Shown here piece by piece: positions 44,941-51,799 of a stretch of 64,000 nucleotides of DNA. The notes under the pieces are model-generated. The model was given only the letters and a program-made list of their open reading frames with translations. It did no database searches and was not told the DNA's origin. The position numbers and the translations under genes are program-made. The stretch spans positions 1-64,000 of the forward strand of contig JBBQPZ010000010.1 in assembly GCA_038216655.1 (NCBI GenBank), given 5' to 3'. Positions within the stretch are counted from its first letter, which is position 1; each line of letters starts with the position of its first letter. This DNA is from JAFDWR01 sp038216655. GTDB taxonomy: Bacteria; Armatimonadota; Fimbriimonadia; Fimbriimonadales; Fimbriimonadaceae.

Positions 44941-45976
44941 ACTCAACCGGCTGGTTGAGACGAACGCCAAACTCGGTTCCCGGCTCAAGCGTGACTTCGC
45001 TCGGCTTCTGGTTGCGGCGTTCGAGCTCACCCGCACCAAGTCCAAGCAAACCGCCCAAGATCGCGTCTTCGATCGGCCGCTTGGTCAGGAGGCCGAGGAT
45101 GAACCCCGCTCCCGCACCGTAGCCGGCGTAGACGCCGCGGTTGTCTTTGGCGTTGCCCTTGGCGACGAGGCGGCCGTTGTCGCGTCGGCCAACGCTATTG
45201 TTATCCAGGCTGATTAACGTTCCGTCGATCGCGACGGCGCGCTGGTTCGGAACCTGCATCTTGTTGAACTTCAGTTCAACCATGCCAGCGTGCTTGCCGT
45301 CGTAACGGTGGACGTCGGCTACGTAGCCATCCAGCGTGGTGCCCTGCGGAAGGCCAAGCGACTGCTGGTCTTCGCGGCGAACCGTGACGCGGAACACGTC
45401 ACCCTTACGGGCGTTGGCGGAGCTGATTCGATCGTCAAGCCGAACCGGAATGACGGTCGCGCGTTCCAGCGTGACCATGCTTCGGGTGACACGGACGGGG
45501 CGGTCGACGCGGCCACTGTTGTCGGTGCGCGGTTGCCGAGGCACGATGCCGGTCCTATCTTCTCCACTGGTGGAGATCAGAACTGTCTCGTCGTAGCCTC
45601 GCCAGTCCACCGTCGCGCCCAACGCTTCACTGATGAAACGGAGCGGAACCATGGTGCTCCCACCCATGACCGCGGGGGCGACGTCCATGCTGACGGTGCG
45701 GCCGTCGACCGTCGCATTGCGACTTCCGATGCGAAGCCGAATTCGGCGGTTATCCTTGCGCGCGGTTACCGTCTGGGTATCCGGATTCCACATCACCGTT
45801 GCCCCCATCTGCTCGAATACGCCGCGTAGCGGCACGAGCACATGGTCGTTGGATTGGATGGGTTGCTGGTCGTTAAATTGGACAGGGGTGCCGTCAACGG
45901 TCACTCGCACCTGGGCGATCACCGCCGCGGCCAGCATCAAAGATGCCGCAGTTAAGATCGTTCTCATCGCATTCAT
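44924..45976 (-). CDS. Exported protein with copper-amine-oxidase-like stalk domains
   Basis: This 350-residue protein has a signal peptide (LTAASLMLAAAVIA). Residues about 22-135 form the Cu_amine_oxidN1 (stalk) domain: VLVPLRGVFEQMGATVMW and MVPLRFISEALGATVDW, a peptidoglycan/envelope-associated fold. The middle has beta strands with VIPVRLDDRISSANARKGDVF, as in G8/DUF-type exported proteins. A glycine-zipper-like segment (YGAGAGFILGLL, then GGLLGLGAGELERR) may insert into membranes. A clear AAAGGAG lies 7 nt upstream of ATG 45976. Function is unknown. Confidence 0.8.
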   Translation of the reverse strand: MNAMRTILTAASLMLAAAVIAQVRVTVDGTPVQFNDQQPIQSNDHVLVPLRGVFEQMGATVMWNPDTQTVTARKDNRRIRLRIGSRNATVDGRTVSMDVAPAVMGGSTMVPLRFISEALGATVDWRGYDETVLISTSGEDRTGIVPRQPRTDNSGRVDRPVRVTRSMVTLERATVIPVRLDDRISSANARKGDVFRVTVRREDQQSLGLPQGTTLDGYVADVHRYDGKHAGMVELKFNKMQVPNQRAVAIDGTLISLDNNSVGRRDNGRLVAKGNAKDNRGVYAGYGAGAGFILGLLTKRPIEDAILGGLLGLGAGELERRNQKPSEVTLEPGTEFGVRLNQPVEFTLRQ

Positions 45977-46198
45977 TGTCAATCTCCTTTCGGCGAGAGT
46001 CTCAAGACTTCCAAGACACAACGCCTGGTGTAGGACGACAACGAGCGGAAATTGATCCTTTTATGGAGTGCATGGCCCCGGCCGCACTTTGTATTCGCGA
46101 GCCTGGGCGCGAGTAGCTAATCGCAAAGGTCGAACTGAATCGATGCCAAGTCCCGCAATGATCGAAGAAGGATCGTCAGGGCGTGAATTCAAAAAGCA

Positions 46199-46627
46199 CT
46201 AGCCCGTCATACCGAGCAGCTCTTTTGTGCAGTGGTACTTCTCCGGCCACTCGACGTAGCCTACGTCGGTGCGGCCGAATGTCCAATCGAGCATCTTCCA
46301 ACTCCCGCCCGACTTCCGAAACAGCGCGACGCCGCCGTTGTCGAACGCGCCTGCCCGCTTGGCGGCTGCGTACTTGGTCTTCAGGTAGTCGATCGGTTTG
46401 CCATTGGCGCGCATGGGCGAGAACATCACGAACACGAACCCGTCCTGCTGTGAGGCGCGGCTTACCGTGAAGATCACCTTCTGGCCGAGGTCCTTCTCGA
46501 TCTTGGGCCGAAGCAGGTCAAGCACCTTCTTGCGGTTGGCGTCGCTCTTGGGTAGGTCACGGACGGGGCCCGCGAGGGCGAGGCAGGTCATCGCGAAAAG
46601 CAGGAAGGAAGCAAAGAGCGTCTTCAC
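46199..46627 (-). CDS. Exported protein of unknown function
   Basis: This 142-residue protein has a signal peptide (LFASFLLFAMTCLALAG). It then carries a domain with LRPKIEKDLGQKVIFTVSRA, DGFVFVMFSPM and WKMLDWTFGRTDVGYVEW, which suggests an alpha+beta fold, but no family was recognised. Translation starts at GTG 46627; TAGACT (46634-46639) ends 6 nt upstream. It is the last of four minus-strand envelope-related genes. Confidence 0.65.
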   Translation of the reverse strand: MKTLFASFLLFAMTCLALAGPVRDLPKSDANRKKVLDLLRPKIEKDLGQKVIFTVSRASQQDGFVFVMFSPMRANGKPIDYLKTKYAAAKRAGAFDNGGVALFRKSGGSWKMLDWTFGRTDVGYVEWPEKYHCTKELLGMTG

Positions 46628-46663
46628 AAAGCCAGTCTATTAGGTTCCGAGCGGGAAGGGCAA

Positions 46664-47278
46664 CTACCAGATATCGCCGTGCTCGGCGGAGTAGCGGTCG
46701 ACCTCGTTCTTCGCCTCCACCAGGGTTAAGCCGGTTCGCTGACGTAGTTCCTTGATCACCAAGAGCTTGCTCGATTCCAGGTCGGGCCTTAGTGCCAGGT
46801 CTTCCAGCACATCCCGGATCTGGGCGGGCTCCGCAGGCCCCACCAAGCGGCGATCACGACGCTTGCGCCAGCGCTGGAAGTCGCGCTCCGACCCGCGGTT
46901 GAGCTGTGATAACGGCGCGAATCCCATCCCGAAGATCACCCACATCGGCCAGAAGTAGCCCGCGCCGGTGAACCACCAAATGCCGATCATGAGGCCGTTT
47001 ACGGAGAAGAACGAACCGAGCGCGTTCCACGTTTCCCGCCGTCGGTGCTCGCGGAATTCCTTACGATCTTTCTCCTCCGCAACCTTGGCCGCCTCGGCTC
47101 CCTTCTGGCTGGCGAGTTGCTTCTCCGCCCGCTCAACGGCCTCAGGGGTTATCCCGAGTTCAGACGCCATCGAGAGCAGACGCTCACGATCCATCTGCCC
47201 GCCAGAGTCACGAGCGGCGAGGCGGAGAATCGCCTCCGCCTCGTCTTCATCATAAAATCTCCCGCCCGTTCCGCTCAC
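46664..47278 (-). CDS. 2TM-domain protein with L7/L12-like C-terminus
   Basis: This 204-residue membrane protein begins with DEDEAEAILRLAARDSGG and LLSMASELGITPEAVERA, the N-terminal helix pair that often precedes 2TM domains. Two membrane segments (about 88-120) follow. The C-terminal part LLVIKELRQRTGLTLVEAKN closely resembles the ribosomal L7/L12 C-terminal motif, which in other membrane proteins serves as a small interaction domain. GTG 47278 is the start; TAGAAT (47284-47289) ends 5 nt upstream and overlaps the previous gene's stop. Confidence 0.75.
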   Translation of the reverse strand: MSGTGGRFYDEDEAEAILRLAARDSGGQMDRERLLSMASELGITPEAVERAEKQLASQKGAEAAKVAEEKDRKEFREHRRRETWNALGSFFSVNGLMIGIWWFTGAGYFWPMWVIFGMGFAPLSQLNRGSERDFQRWRKRRDRRLVGPAEPAQIRDVLEDLALRPDLESSKLLVIKELRQRTGLTLVEAKNEVDRYSAEHGDIW

Positions 47279-47283
47279 TCCCT

Positions 47284-47289
47284 ATTCTA
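47284..47289 (-). promoter_or_regulatory. -10 hexamer TAGAAT, leaderless type
   Basis: It ends 5 nt before the GTG at 47278 and overlaps the TAG stop (47287-47289) of the upstream gene. Confidence 0.55.
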
Positions 47290-47976
47290 GCGGCCCCGCA
47301 GGAACGAGCGCAGAGGCCCCCCTGGGTCCAATTGCCCTCTGAGCTCGGCAAACGACACGATGCAATCCACCGGTCCCACCGCGTACGAGCCCATCACGTA
47401 CTGATCAAACGTGTATTCCAGCCCCTTGGCAGAGATGACAAACGCTTCGCACGTCTCGCCGTCGAGGGCCTTGACGGTTCCGTCGGCGACCCACTGCGCC
47501 CGATCGTCCTTGGCCAGTTTGGCCATAACGATCTTCGACACGATCTCCCGCCCTTTGAGACCGGTCTTGAACAGGTCCTGCAGTTTCAGCCGTTTGGCCG
47601 CGCCGTGCACGGTGCCAAAGTTATAGGGCCGCGACGTGTTTGACCCGTGGGCGCCGCCCTCGTACGAATTGATGCCGAACGAGAGGGAAATGAGGTCGGA
47701 ACGGAAGGTGGAGACGCTGAACCCGGATTCATAGTCGTAGCCCGCCCCGAACCCGGGATTCTCTTTCTGCTCCTTCTTGGTGAAGACGACGAAGTCCTTC
47801 GCCTTTTGAAGCTCGACACTTACCGTTCGATTGGCGAGTCTCACCAGTGGAGAGGTGCCGTGGAAGGTTGGGAAGTCGACCGAGATCTCGTACTTCTTGT
47901 CCACCTTCGTGCCCCAGTGGTGGGTCACGTAGGGCTTGCCCGAGATGACGAGGGCGGCGGCCAGGCCGAGGATCAC
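47287..47976 (-). CDS. DUF3298-type exported protein
   Basis: This 229-residue protein has a short signal-like leader. The YDYESGFSVSTFRSDLISLS region followed by YEGGAHGSNTSRPYNFG, LQDLFK and finally YTFDQYVMGSYAVGPVDCIV is the DUF4163/DUF3298 pattern seen in RsiV and related envelope proteins. Its GTG start overlaps the TGA of the TlpA-like gene (GTGA), so it is translated with it. In RsiV this domain binds lysozyme; that role is not implied here. Confidence 0.75.
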   Translation of the reverse strand: MILGLAAALVISGKPYVTHHWGTKVDKKYEISVDFPTFHGTSPLVRLANRTVSVELQKAKDFVVFTKKEQKENPGFGAGYDYESGFSVSTFRSDLISLSFGINSYEGGAHGSNTSRPYNFGTVHGAAKRLKLQDLFKTGLKGREIVSKIVMAKLAKDDRAQWVADGTVKALDGETCEAFVISAKGLEYTFDQYVMGSYAVGPVDCIVSFAELRGQLDPGGPLRSFLRGR

Positions 47977-48515
47977 CGAACGCCTGCCTTGTAGGCGTCG
48001 ATAATCTGCTGAAGCGTCTCGTCGGTCAACTTGTCCTTCGGGTCGAGTGGGAAGCCCTGCCAGCGGACGATGCCGTCCGGCGTGACCACGAGGACGTGCG
48101 GGATCCCCTGCACGCCGACGATCTTGGACATCTTCCTTGACGGGTCGATCGCCACGTTGTATGGCATCGGAGTCTTCTCCATGAATGCCTTCACGACTTC
48201 CGGCTTCTCGTCGCTGATTCCAATCACGACGATGTCCTTGGAGAACTTCTTCGCCCAGTCACCCAGCTCGGGAATGGTCGCCCGGCATGGCCCGCACCAG
48301 GTCGCCCAGAAGTCGATCACGAGGATCTTGCCTTCCGTTGTCGGCTTGGCGCCGGAGAGCCAGCTCTCAACTTCGAGGGCGGGAGCCTTCTTACCGAAGA
48401 GATCACTCGTGGCGTAGATCGTCTTGGTGACCTTGTTCGGGTAGTTCGACCCCGTCGCCAACGCGGTGACGGTCAGAGTAGCGATGAGCAGGAAAGAAAT
48501 GGATCGGCGCAGCAT
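47973..48515 (-). CDS. TlpA/ResA-like thioredoxin-fold protein
   Basis: This 180-residue exported thiol-disulfide oxidoreductase has a signal peptide (RSISFLLIATLTVTALATG). The redoxin fold contains ILVIDFWATWCGPCRATIPE with the active-site CGPC, and the cis-Pro loop is GVQGIPHVLVV. TlpA/ResA proteins reduce apocytochrome c haem sites or other periplasmic thiols, and the window has three CxxCH proteins. ATG 48515 is chosen; TATCAT (48522-48527) ends 6 nt upstream. It is coupled to the DUF3298 gene downstream. Confidence 0.9.
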   Translation of the reverse strand: MLRRSISFLLIATLTVTALATGSNYPNKVTKTIYATSDLFGKKAPALEVESWLSGAKPTTEGKILVIDFWATWCGPCRATIPELGDWAKKFSKDIVVIGISDEKPEVVKAFMEKTPMPYNVAIDPSRKMSKIVGVQGIPHVLVVTPDGIVRWQGFPLDPKDKLTDETLQQIIDAYKAGVR

Positions 48516-49018
48516 GTATTCATGATAACGCGCGGAAGCGGCAATGGGCTTGAATGGCGCCGGTCTAGTGATTGGTGTTCCTGCCTTAGGCCAAGGTCCA
48601 CGTTTCACTCACACACAACATACTTACCCACGTTGGCAATCCGGCAACGTCTGAGTCTGAGTTCTGGTTATTGCGTGTCACGCCTTTACGCCTCGGGCCC
48701 GAGATTTGTCAACTTGTTGGACGGCGATTGTTGTTCGGGGTTCGAAGAGCCGATGCCTCTGCCCGGTCTGAGGTCAGTTGGTTGAATGATGTTGCTCGCT
48801 CAGGGGTCGAGGCTAGACCCGATGCTGAGTGAAACTGATCGTCGCAGCAAGCGGTTATGATATCGCGAGATGGGTTCAAACAGCCAAGAGCGGCGATGGG
48901 GTAGTAGCCGCAAACGAGGGCTCGTAGATAGACCCACCAAGCCAACATGTCAGGTATTTATACTAGGTTTTCCCCTGAGCCCCCCCCCCCTGGAAGCAAA
49001 TCTAGCATATAGTTGCTT
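48516..49018. other. Intergenic region before the AT-rich cassette
   Basis: This 503-nt space contains the leaderless promoter of the TlpA gene at its left end, a 19-nt sequence at 48623-48641 that is the exact inverse complement of 32-50, and a C11 tract with a -10 at its right end. Short frames on both strands lack family-like sequence. It marks the change from GC-rich to AT-richer sequence. Confidence 0.5.
48980..49013 (+). promoter_or_regulatory. Promoter with C11 tract over the -35 region
   Basis: C11 (48980-48990) lies 17 nt upstream of TATAGT (49008-49013), exactly where a -35 would sit. TATAGT ends 5 nt before the ATG at 49019. Length changes in such tracts alter -35/-10 spacing in known phase-variable promoters. 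Confidence 0.5.
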
Positions 49019-49528
49019 ATGCCAAGGGATATTTGGATTGTTATAGGACTTATTGCAGCGACTTCAGCTTTCGCCTATGCCTCTCTCCAGCAATCCAAGC
49101 GACCGAACGTCCAACATCAAACCCCGTTGCCCGCAACTTCTACTGCTGATCCGGCTCTCGGGTCACCAATAGAATTACCAATGACCGACATGAATGGACG
49201 GCGGATCGACCAATTAGGCACCAACTTAATCGTATATGGAGGAGTATGCACAAGCTGCTCCCTTCATCAAGTGGACTTCCATAAGCTGCCCTTTGAACGG
49301 TTTGACGAAGTCATCCTCTTCTTCCAGTCACCACAGGATGAGATCCCCCGAGCGTTGCGGTCATATTCGAAGAACATTAGAATTATCTCTGACGAGCAGG
49401 GGTCGTTGGCCAAGAAGCTGAACGCGACATGGCTGGGCAAGTCCTGCGTCTCATCAAAAGGCAGACTTTCGTATATTCAAAAGGAAGAGTCCGACCGCAC
49501 CTTCCTCCAGGCTGCAATGGGCAAGTAG
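49019..49528 (+). CDS. Membrane-anchored thioredoxin-like protein
   Basis: This 169-residue protein has an N-terminal membrane segment (5-22, IWIVIGLIAATSAFAYASL) and then a redoxin-like domain with LGTNLIVYGGVCTSCSLHQV. The pair Cys77-x-x-Cys80 (CTSC) is at the position of the redoxin active site, and a third Cys143 (GKSCVSS) lies near the C-terminus. The fold is like AhpC/TlpA or MauD-type redoxins. It starts 10 nt upstream of the pseudopilin gene. Codon use is more AT-rich than in neighbouring genes. The TTG at 49013 is an unlikely alternative start. Confidence 0.7.
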   Translation: MPRDIWIVIGLIAATSAFAYASLQQSKRPNVQHQTPLPATSTADPALGSPIELPMTDMNGRRIDQLGTNLIVYGGVCTSCSLHQVDFHKLPFERFDEVILFFQSPQDEIPRALRSYSKNIRIISDEQGSLAKKLNATWLGKSCVSSKGRLSYIQKEESDRTFLQAAMGK

Positions 49529-49538
49529 AGAGCGAACC

Positions 49539-50096
49539 ATGAATACATCAAGAGCGATGACTATAATTGAGACGCTTGCGGTTGTAACGATAATCACGAT
49601 CCTTGGGGCACTTTCTGTCCCAGTGTACAACAGCGTCAAACATTCGGCAAAAATAGCCCGATCCGAGTCAAATCTTCGGCAAATTGGTATTTCGATGTCC
49701 CTGTACCGTGGAGAGTGGGAAGCATCAAGTAGCGCTTCATCTGACGAGGTCTCGTCTCTAGGGTTGCCACCTTCTCTCTTCGCCCTCGCTAAGAGTCAAC
49801 ATTTGCCGGACGAGTTATTTCGAACTGGAGGTGAAAACTTCGGGAAGCTCGCTCCTGACGTATACACGTATATGGTTCCTCACATCCCTACTGAAACAGA
49901 GGATGGCTGGAAAGCGCACTACGAGAAGATGCAAGAACAATCAATTGTCGTAGTTGACACGACTCAAAACCCGGGAATGCCGCCCAATACATTCATATTT
50001 GAACCGCAACTATCACTGGGTCTTCGCTTGGATGGCGGAGTCACCAAGAGAAGAGCCACCGGAAGCCCCGGATCCTATGCGTTCTGGGAGAACTGA
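49539..50096 (+). CDS. Pseudopilin-like protein with type IV prepilin signal
   Basis: This 185-residue protein has a class III signal: SRA|MTIIETLAVVTIITILGA, with Glu11 at position +5 of the mature form. The residue before the cut would be Ala rather than the usual Gly. Next follow SVKHSAKIARSESNLRQIGI and MSLYRGEW, typical of the G/H-type pseudopilins in planctomycete-like bacteria, and a C-terminal LRLDGGVTKRR. It probably needs a PilD-type peptidase encoded elsewhere. It lies between the thioredoxin-like and Cys-rich genes, in the AT-richer cassette. Confidence 0.75.
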   Translation: MNTSRAMTIIETLAVVTIITILGALSVPVYNSVKHSAKIARSESNLRQIGISMSLYRGEWEASSSASSDEVSSLGLPPSLFALAKSQHLPDELFRTGGENFGKLAPDVYTYMVPHIPTETEDGWKAHYEKMQEQSIVVVDTTQNPGMPPNTFIFEPQLSLGLRLDGGVTKRRATGSPGSYAFWEN

Positions 50097-50117
50097 CACA
50101 TAGACAGAACAGACAAT

Positions 50118-50447
50118 ATGAACATTACAAAGTATATCATTAGCCTATACGCATGCTTGGTCGCTGCTTTCGCCTATTCCCAATGCAATTATGGCCCGCC
50201 TAGTACATTTTTTAGCTATTCAGGTGGGTGCACGAATCTGGATTGCGGAAATATTACTGAAACTGGCGCCTATCATTACGCTTGTCAGACCGCGGATGCC
50301 TATTGCTGTCGCTGTATTTGGTGGAGCACGGGCTGTAGTGGCCAAGTTGGACGTGGTGTGCAGCAGCTCACCTCTCCGGAATCGTATTGCCTTACCGATT
50401 CGCAGAATTCGACGACACTTCTCCGGTGCTCAGCTACCGGAGGCTAG
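50118..50447 (+). CDS. Cys-rich exported mini-protein
   Basis: This 109-residue protein has a signal peptide (ITKYIISLYACLVAAFAYS). The mature part of about 88 residues has ten cysteines (23, 38, 43, 56, 63, 64, 66, 73, 91, 104), enough for five disulfides. A CCRCIWWSTGC core includes two adjacent tryptophans. No family was recognised. The many cysteines beside a thioredoxin-like gene suggest oxidative folding or redox chemistry. The next gene starts 4 nt after its stop. Codon use is AT-richer than in the surrounding chromosome. Confidence 0.65.
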   Translation: MNITKYIISLYACLVAAFAYSQCNYGPPSTFFSYSGGCTNLDCGNITETGAYHYACQTADAYCCRCIWWSTGCSGQVGRGVQQLTSPESYCLTDSQNSTTLLRCSATGG

Positions 50448-50451
50448 CCTG

Positions 50452-51126
50452 ATGGTTTTAAATAGGAAGCTGCTGGTATCCGTTGTTTTCATGTCGTGGC
50501 TCGTATGTGGCGCAGGTTTGTATCTCTCCTGTAATAGACGCACCATATCGGAAGATGCGGAACGAGCGGTGACAGCGATCTGGCTTGGCGACGCGAGGAC
50601 CGTTATGGAGTACGCCTTTCCGCAAGAGATCAAAGAAAACAAACTCAGCTCAGAGTCTTGGTCAGACTTGGATCGAGCGGTCTTGAGGCCGCGATTGCGT
50701 GGGTACCATCGGATCGGTAGAGTGCATAGCAGAGTCTATCAGGATGGTGTCGAGGCAGTCGCTTGGATTGATCTGGTTGATGAGGCTGGCCACAAGAGCC
50801 AAATCAACATTTCTCTTTGGGCAACTCCGGACGGCCCAAAGGGTGTTGTGTCCAATGTTGTCCTGAATGCATGGAGTTTGGACGGCTACGTTCGTGCGGG
50901 GAAACCATTTTCCGTGAATCGGATGATTCAATCACATTTAGACGGCCTTGAAGCTGATAGGACAAAACTCGAGAGGTTCGGTATCGCTAAACTTTACGAC
51001 ATCGACATGGAGCACGGCACTCTTAGTGGCCATCAATTGACTGAAGTAGCGAGCAATTGGACGAGGGATTTAGTCAAGCGCAAACGCGAAGTTGCAGATC
51101 CATTGGAGGTGGCTCACCATAACTAG
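50452..51126 (+). CDS. Membrane-anchored protein of unknown function
   Basis: This 224-residue protein has one N-terminal membrane segment (6-26, KLLVSVVFMSWLVCGAGLYL) followed by Cys27 and a soluble domain. The domain begins EDAERAVTAIWLGDARTVME and contains EAVAWIDLVDE and INISLWATPDGPKG, which suggests an NTF2-like fold. LYLSC before position 27 is a poor lipobox, so anchoring by the segment is more likely. The frame is open to 50191, but that part overlaps the Cys-rich gene. It is the last gene of the cassette. Confidence 0.65.
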   Translation: MVLNRKLLVSVVFMSWLVCGAGLYLSCNRRTISEDAERAVTAIWLGDARTVMEYAFPQEIKENKLSSESWSDLDRAVLRPRLRGYHRIGRVHSRVYQDGVEAVAWIDLVDEAGHKSQINISLWATPDGPKGVVSNVVLNAWSLDGYVRAGKPFSVNRMIQSHLDGLEADRTKLERFGIAKLYDIDMEHGTLSGHQLTEVASNWTRDLVKRKREVADPLEVAHHN

Positions 51127-51175
51127 CTGCCTGCGCGGTGAACTCAAAGCTGCGCGTATTCCCGGATGGCAAGGT

Positions 51176-51189
51176 AACAGTTAACTGTT
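51176..51189. repeat. Perfect 14-bp palindrome (AACAGTTAACTGTT)
   Basis: It lies 50 nt after the last gene of the AT-rich cassette and has the size of a dimeric repressor site. It may alternatively be a marker of the cassette boundary. No gene in the 189-nt space was recognised. Confidence 0.4.
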
Positions 51190-51315
51190 GGCGGCACGGC
51201 CGCCATCAGAATCGATGGCGGTCAGCTGTTCGGGTGACGCGCCAAATGAGCTTCTCGCTAAGGGCCCGTCCTCTGGAAGACTTCGGTAAAATCACTGAGT
51301 GTCCAGTGGCCAGGT

Positions 51316-51729
51316 TTACCAGCGCACTCCCGGAGTCGCCGGGATCATCAGCCCGATGAGCGCCACCGCAAAGTAGGTCGCGATCGTCGCCGCGCCTGGG
51401 TAGTCCTTGGCCACGCGCTGGCCGAAGAACAGCATCAGTAGGCTCACTGAAGCCAGTCCGAGCCCGAGAGTCGCCACCCATGCCGGACCGCTTGTCACCA
51501 CCGCCACCGCCCCGACTGCAGAAGCGAAGCCGGTCGCCAGCTCGAAGAGGGTCATCGTCCCGAGCAACATCGGCACCATCCCGCGCAAAGGCGACTTCTC
51601 AAAGTGCCCGGTCAGCCACCCAAGATTCCCGCGCCAGTCCGTCACCTTATCCATCCCCGACTGGAGAAAAAGGATCGCGAAGAACGCGCTGACCGCCGCG
51701 CGGGCGATGAGATACGGATCAAGTGACAT
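51316..51729 (-). CDS. DoxX/MauE-like small membrane protein
   Basis: This 137-residue protein has four membrane segments. YLIARAAVSAFFAILFLQSG and MDKVTDWRGNLGWLTGH match the start of DoxX-type proteins. LLGTMTLFELATGFASAVGA, VATLGLGLASVSLLMLFF and YFAVALIGLMIP form the rest. DoxX and MauE proteins are quinone- or thiol-linked membrane redox proteins. ATG 51729 has GGAGAAGAG directly upstream. It faces the AT-rich cassette, which carries a thioredoxin-like gene, so a shared redox role is possible but is inference. Confidence 0.75.
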   Translation of the reverse strand: MSLDPYLIARAAVSAFFAILFLQSGMDKVTDWRGNLGWLTGHFEKSPLRGMVPMLLGTMTLFELATGFASAVGAVAVVTSGPAWVATLGLGLASVSLLMLFFGQRVAKDYPGAATIATYFAVALIGLMIPATPGVRW

Positions 51730-51787
51730 CTCTTCTCCAACGACGCACCTGGGTGACAGAACGATTCCACCTTCGATAGGCAGAAGG

Positions 51788-51793
51788 TAACCT
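51788..51793 (+). promoter_or_regulatory. -10 hexamer TAACCT, leaderless type
   Basis: It ends 6 nt before the ATG at 51800. The sequence between is pyrimidine-rich, so no Shine-Dalgarno can exist there. Confidence 0.5.
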
Positions 51794-51799
51794 CCCTCC

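Noticed and set aside
48522..48948. Short frames on both strands in the gap before the cassette
   Set aside because: They lack family-like sequence, signal peptides and starts with a plausible motif; the region is better left as non-coding.
50191..50451. Upstream extension of the last cassette gene
   Set aside because: It overlaps the Cys-rich gene in another frame; the ATG at 50452 with a membrane segment is a better start.
51138..51359. 73-codon plus-strand frame
   Set aside because: It overlaps the 3' part of the DoxX-like gene on the other strand and has no recognisable start signal or homology.
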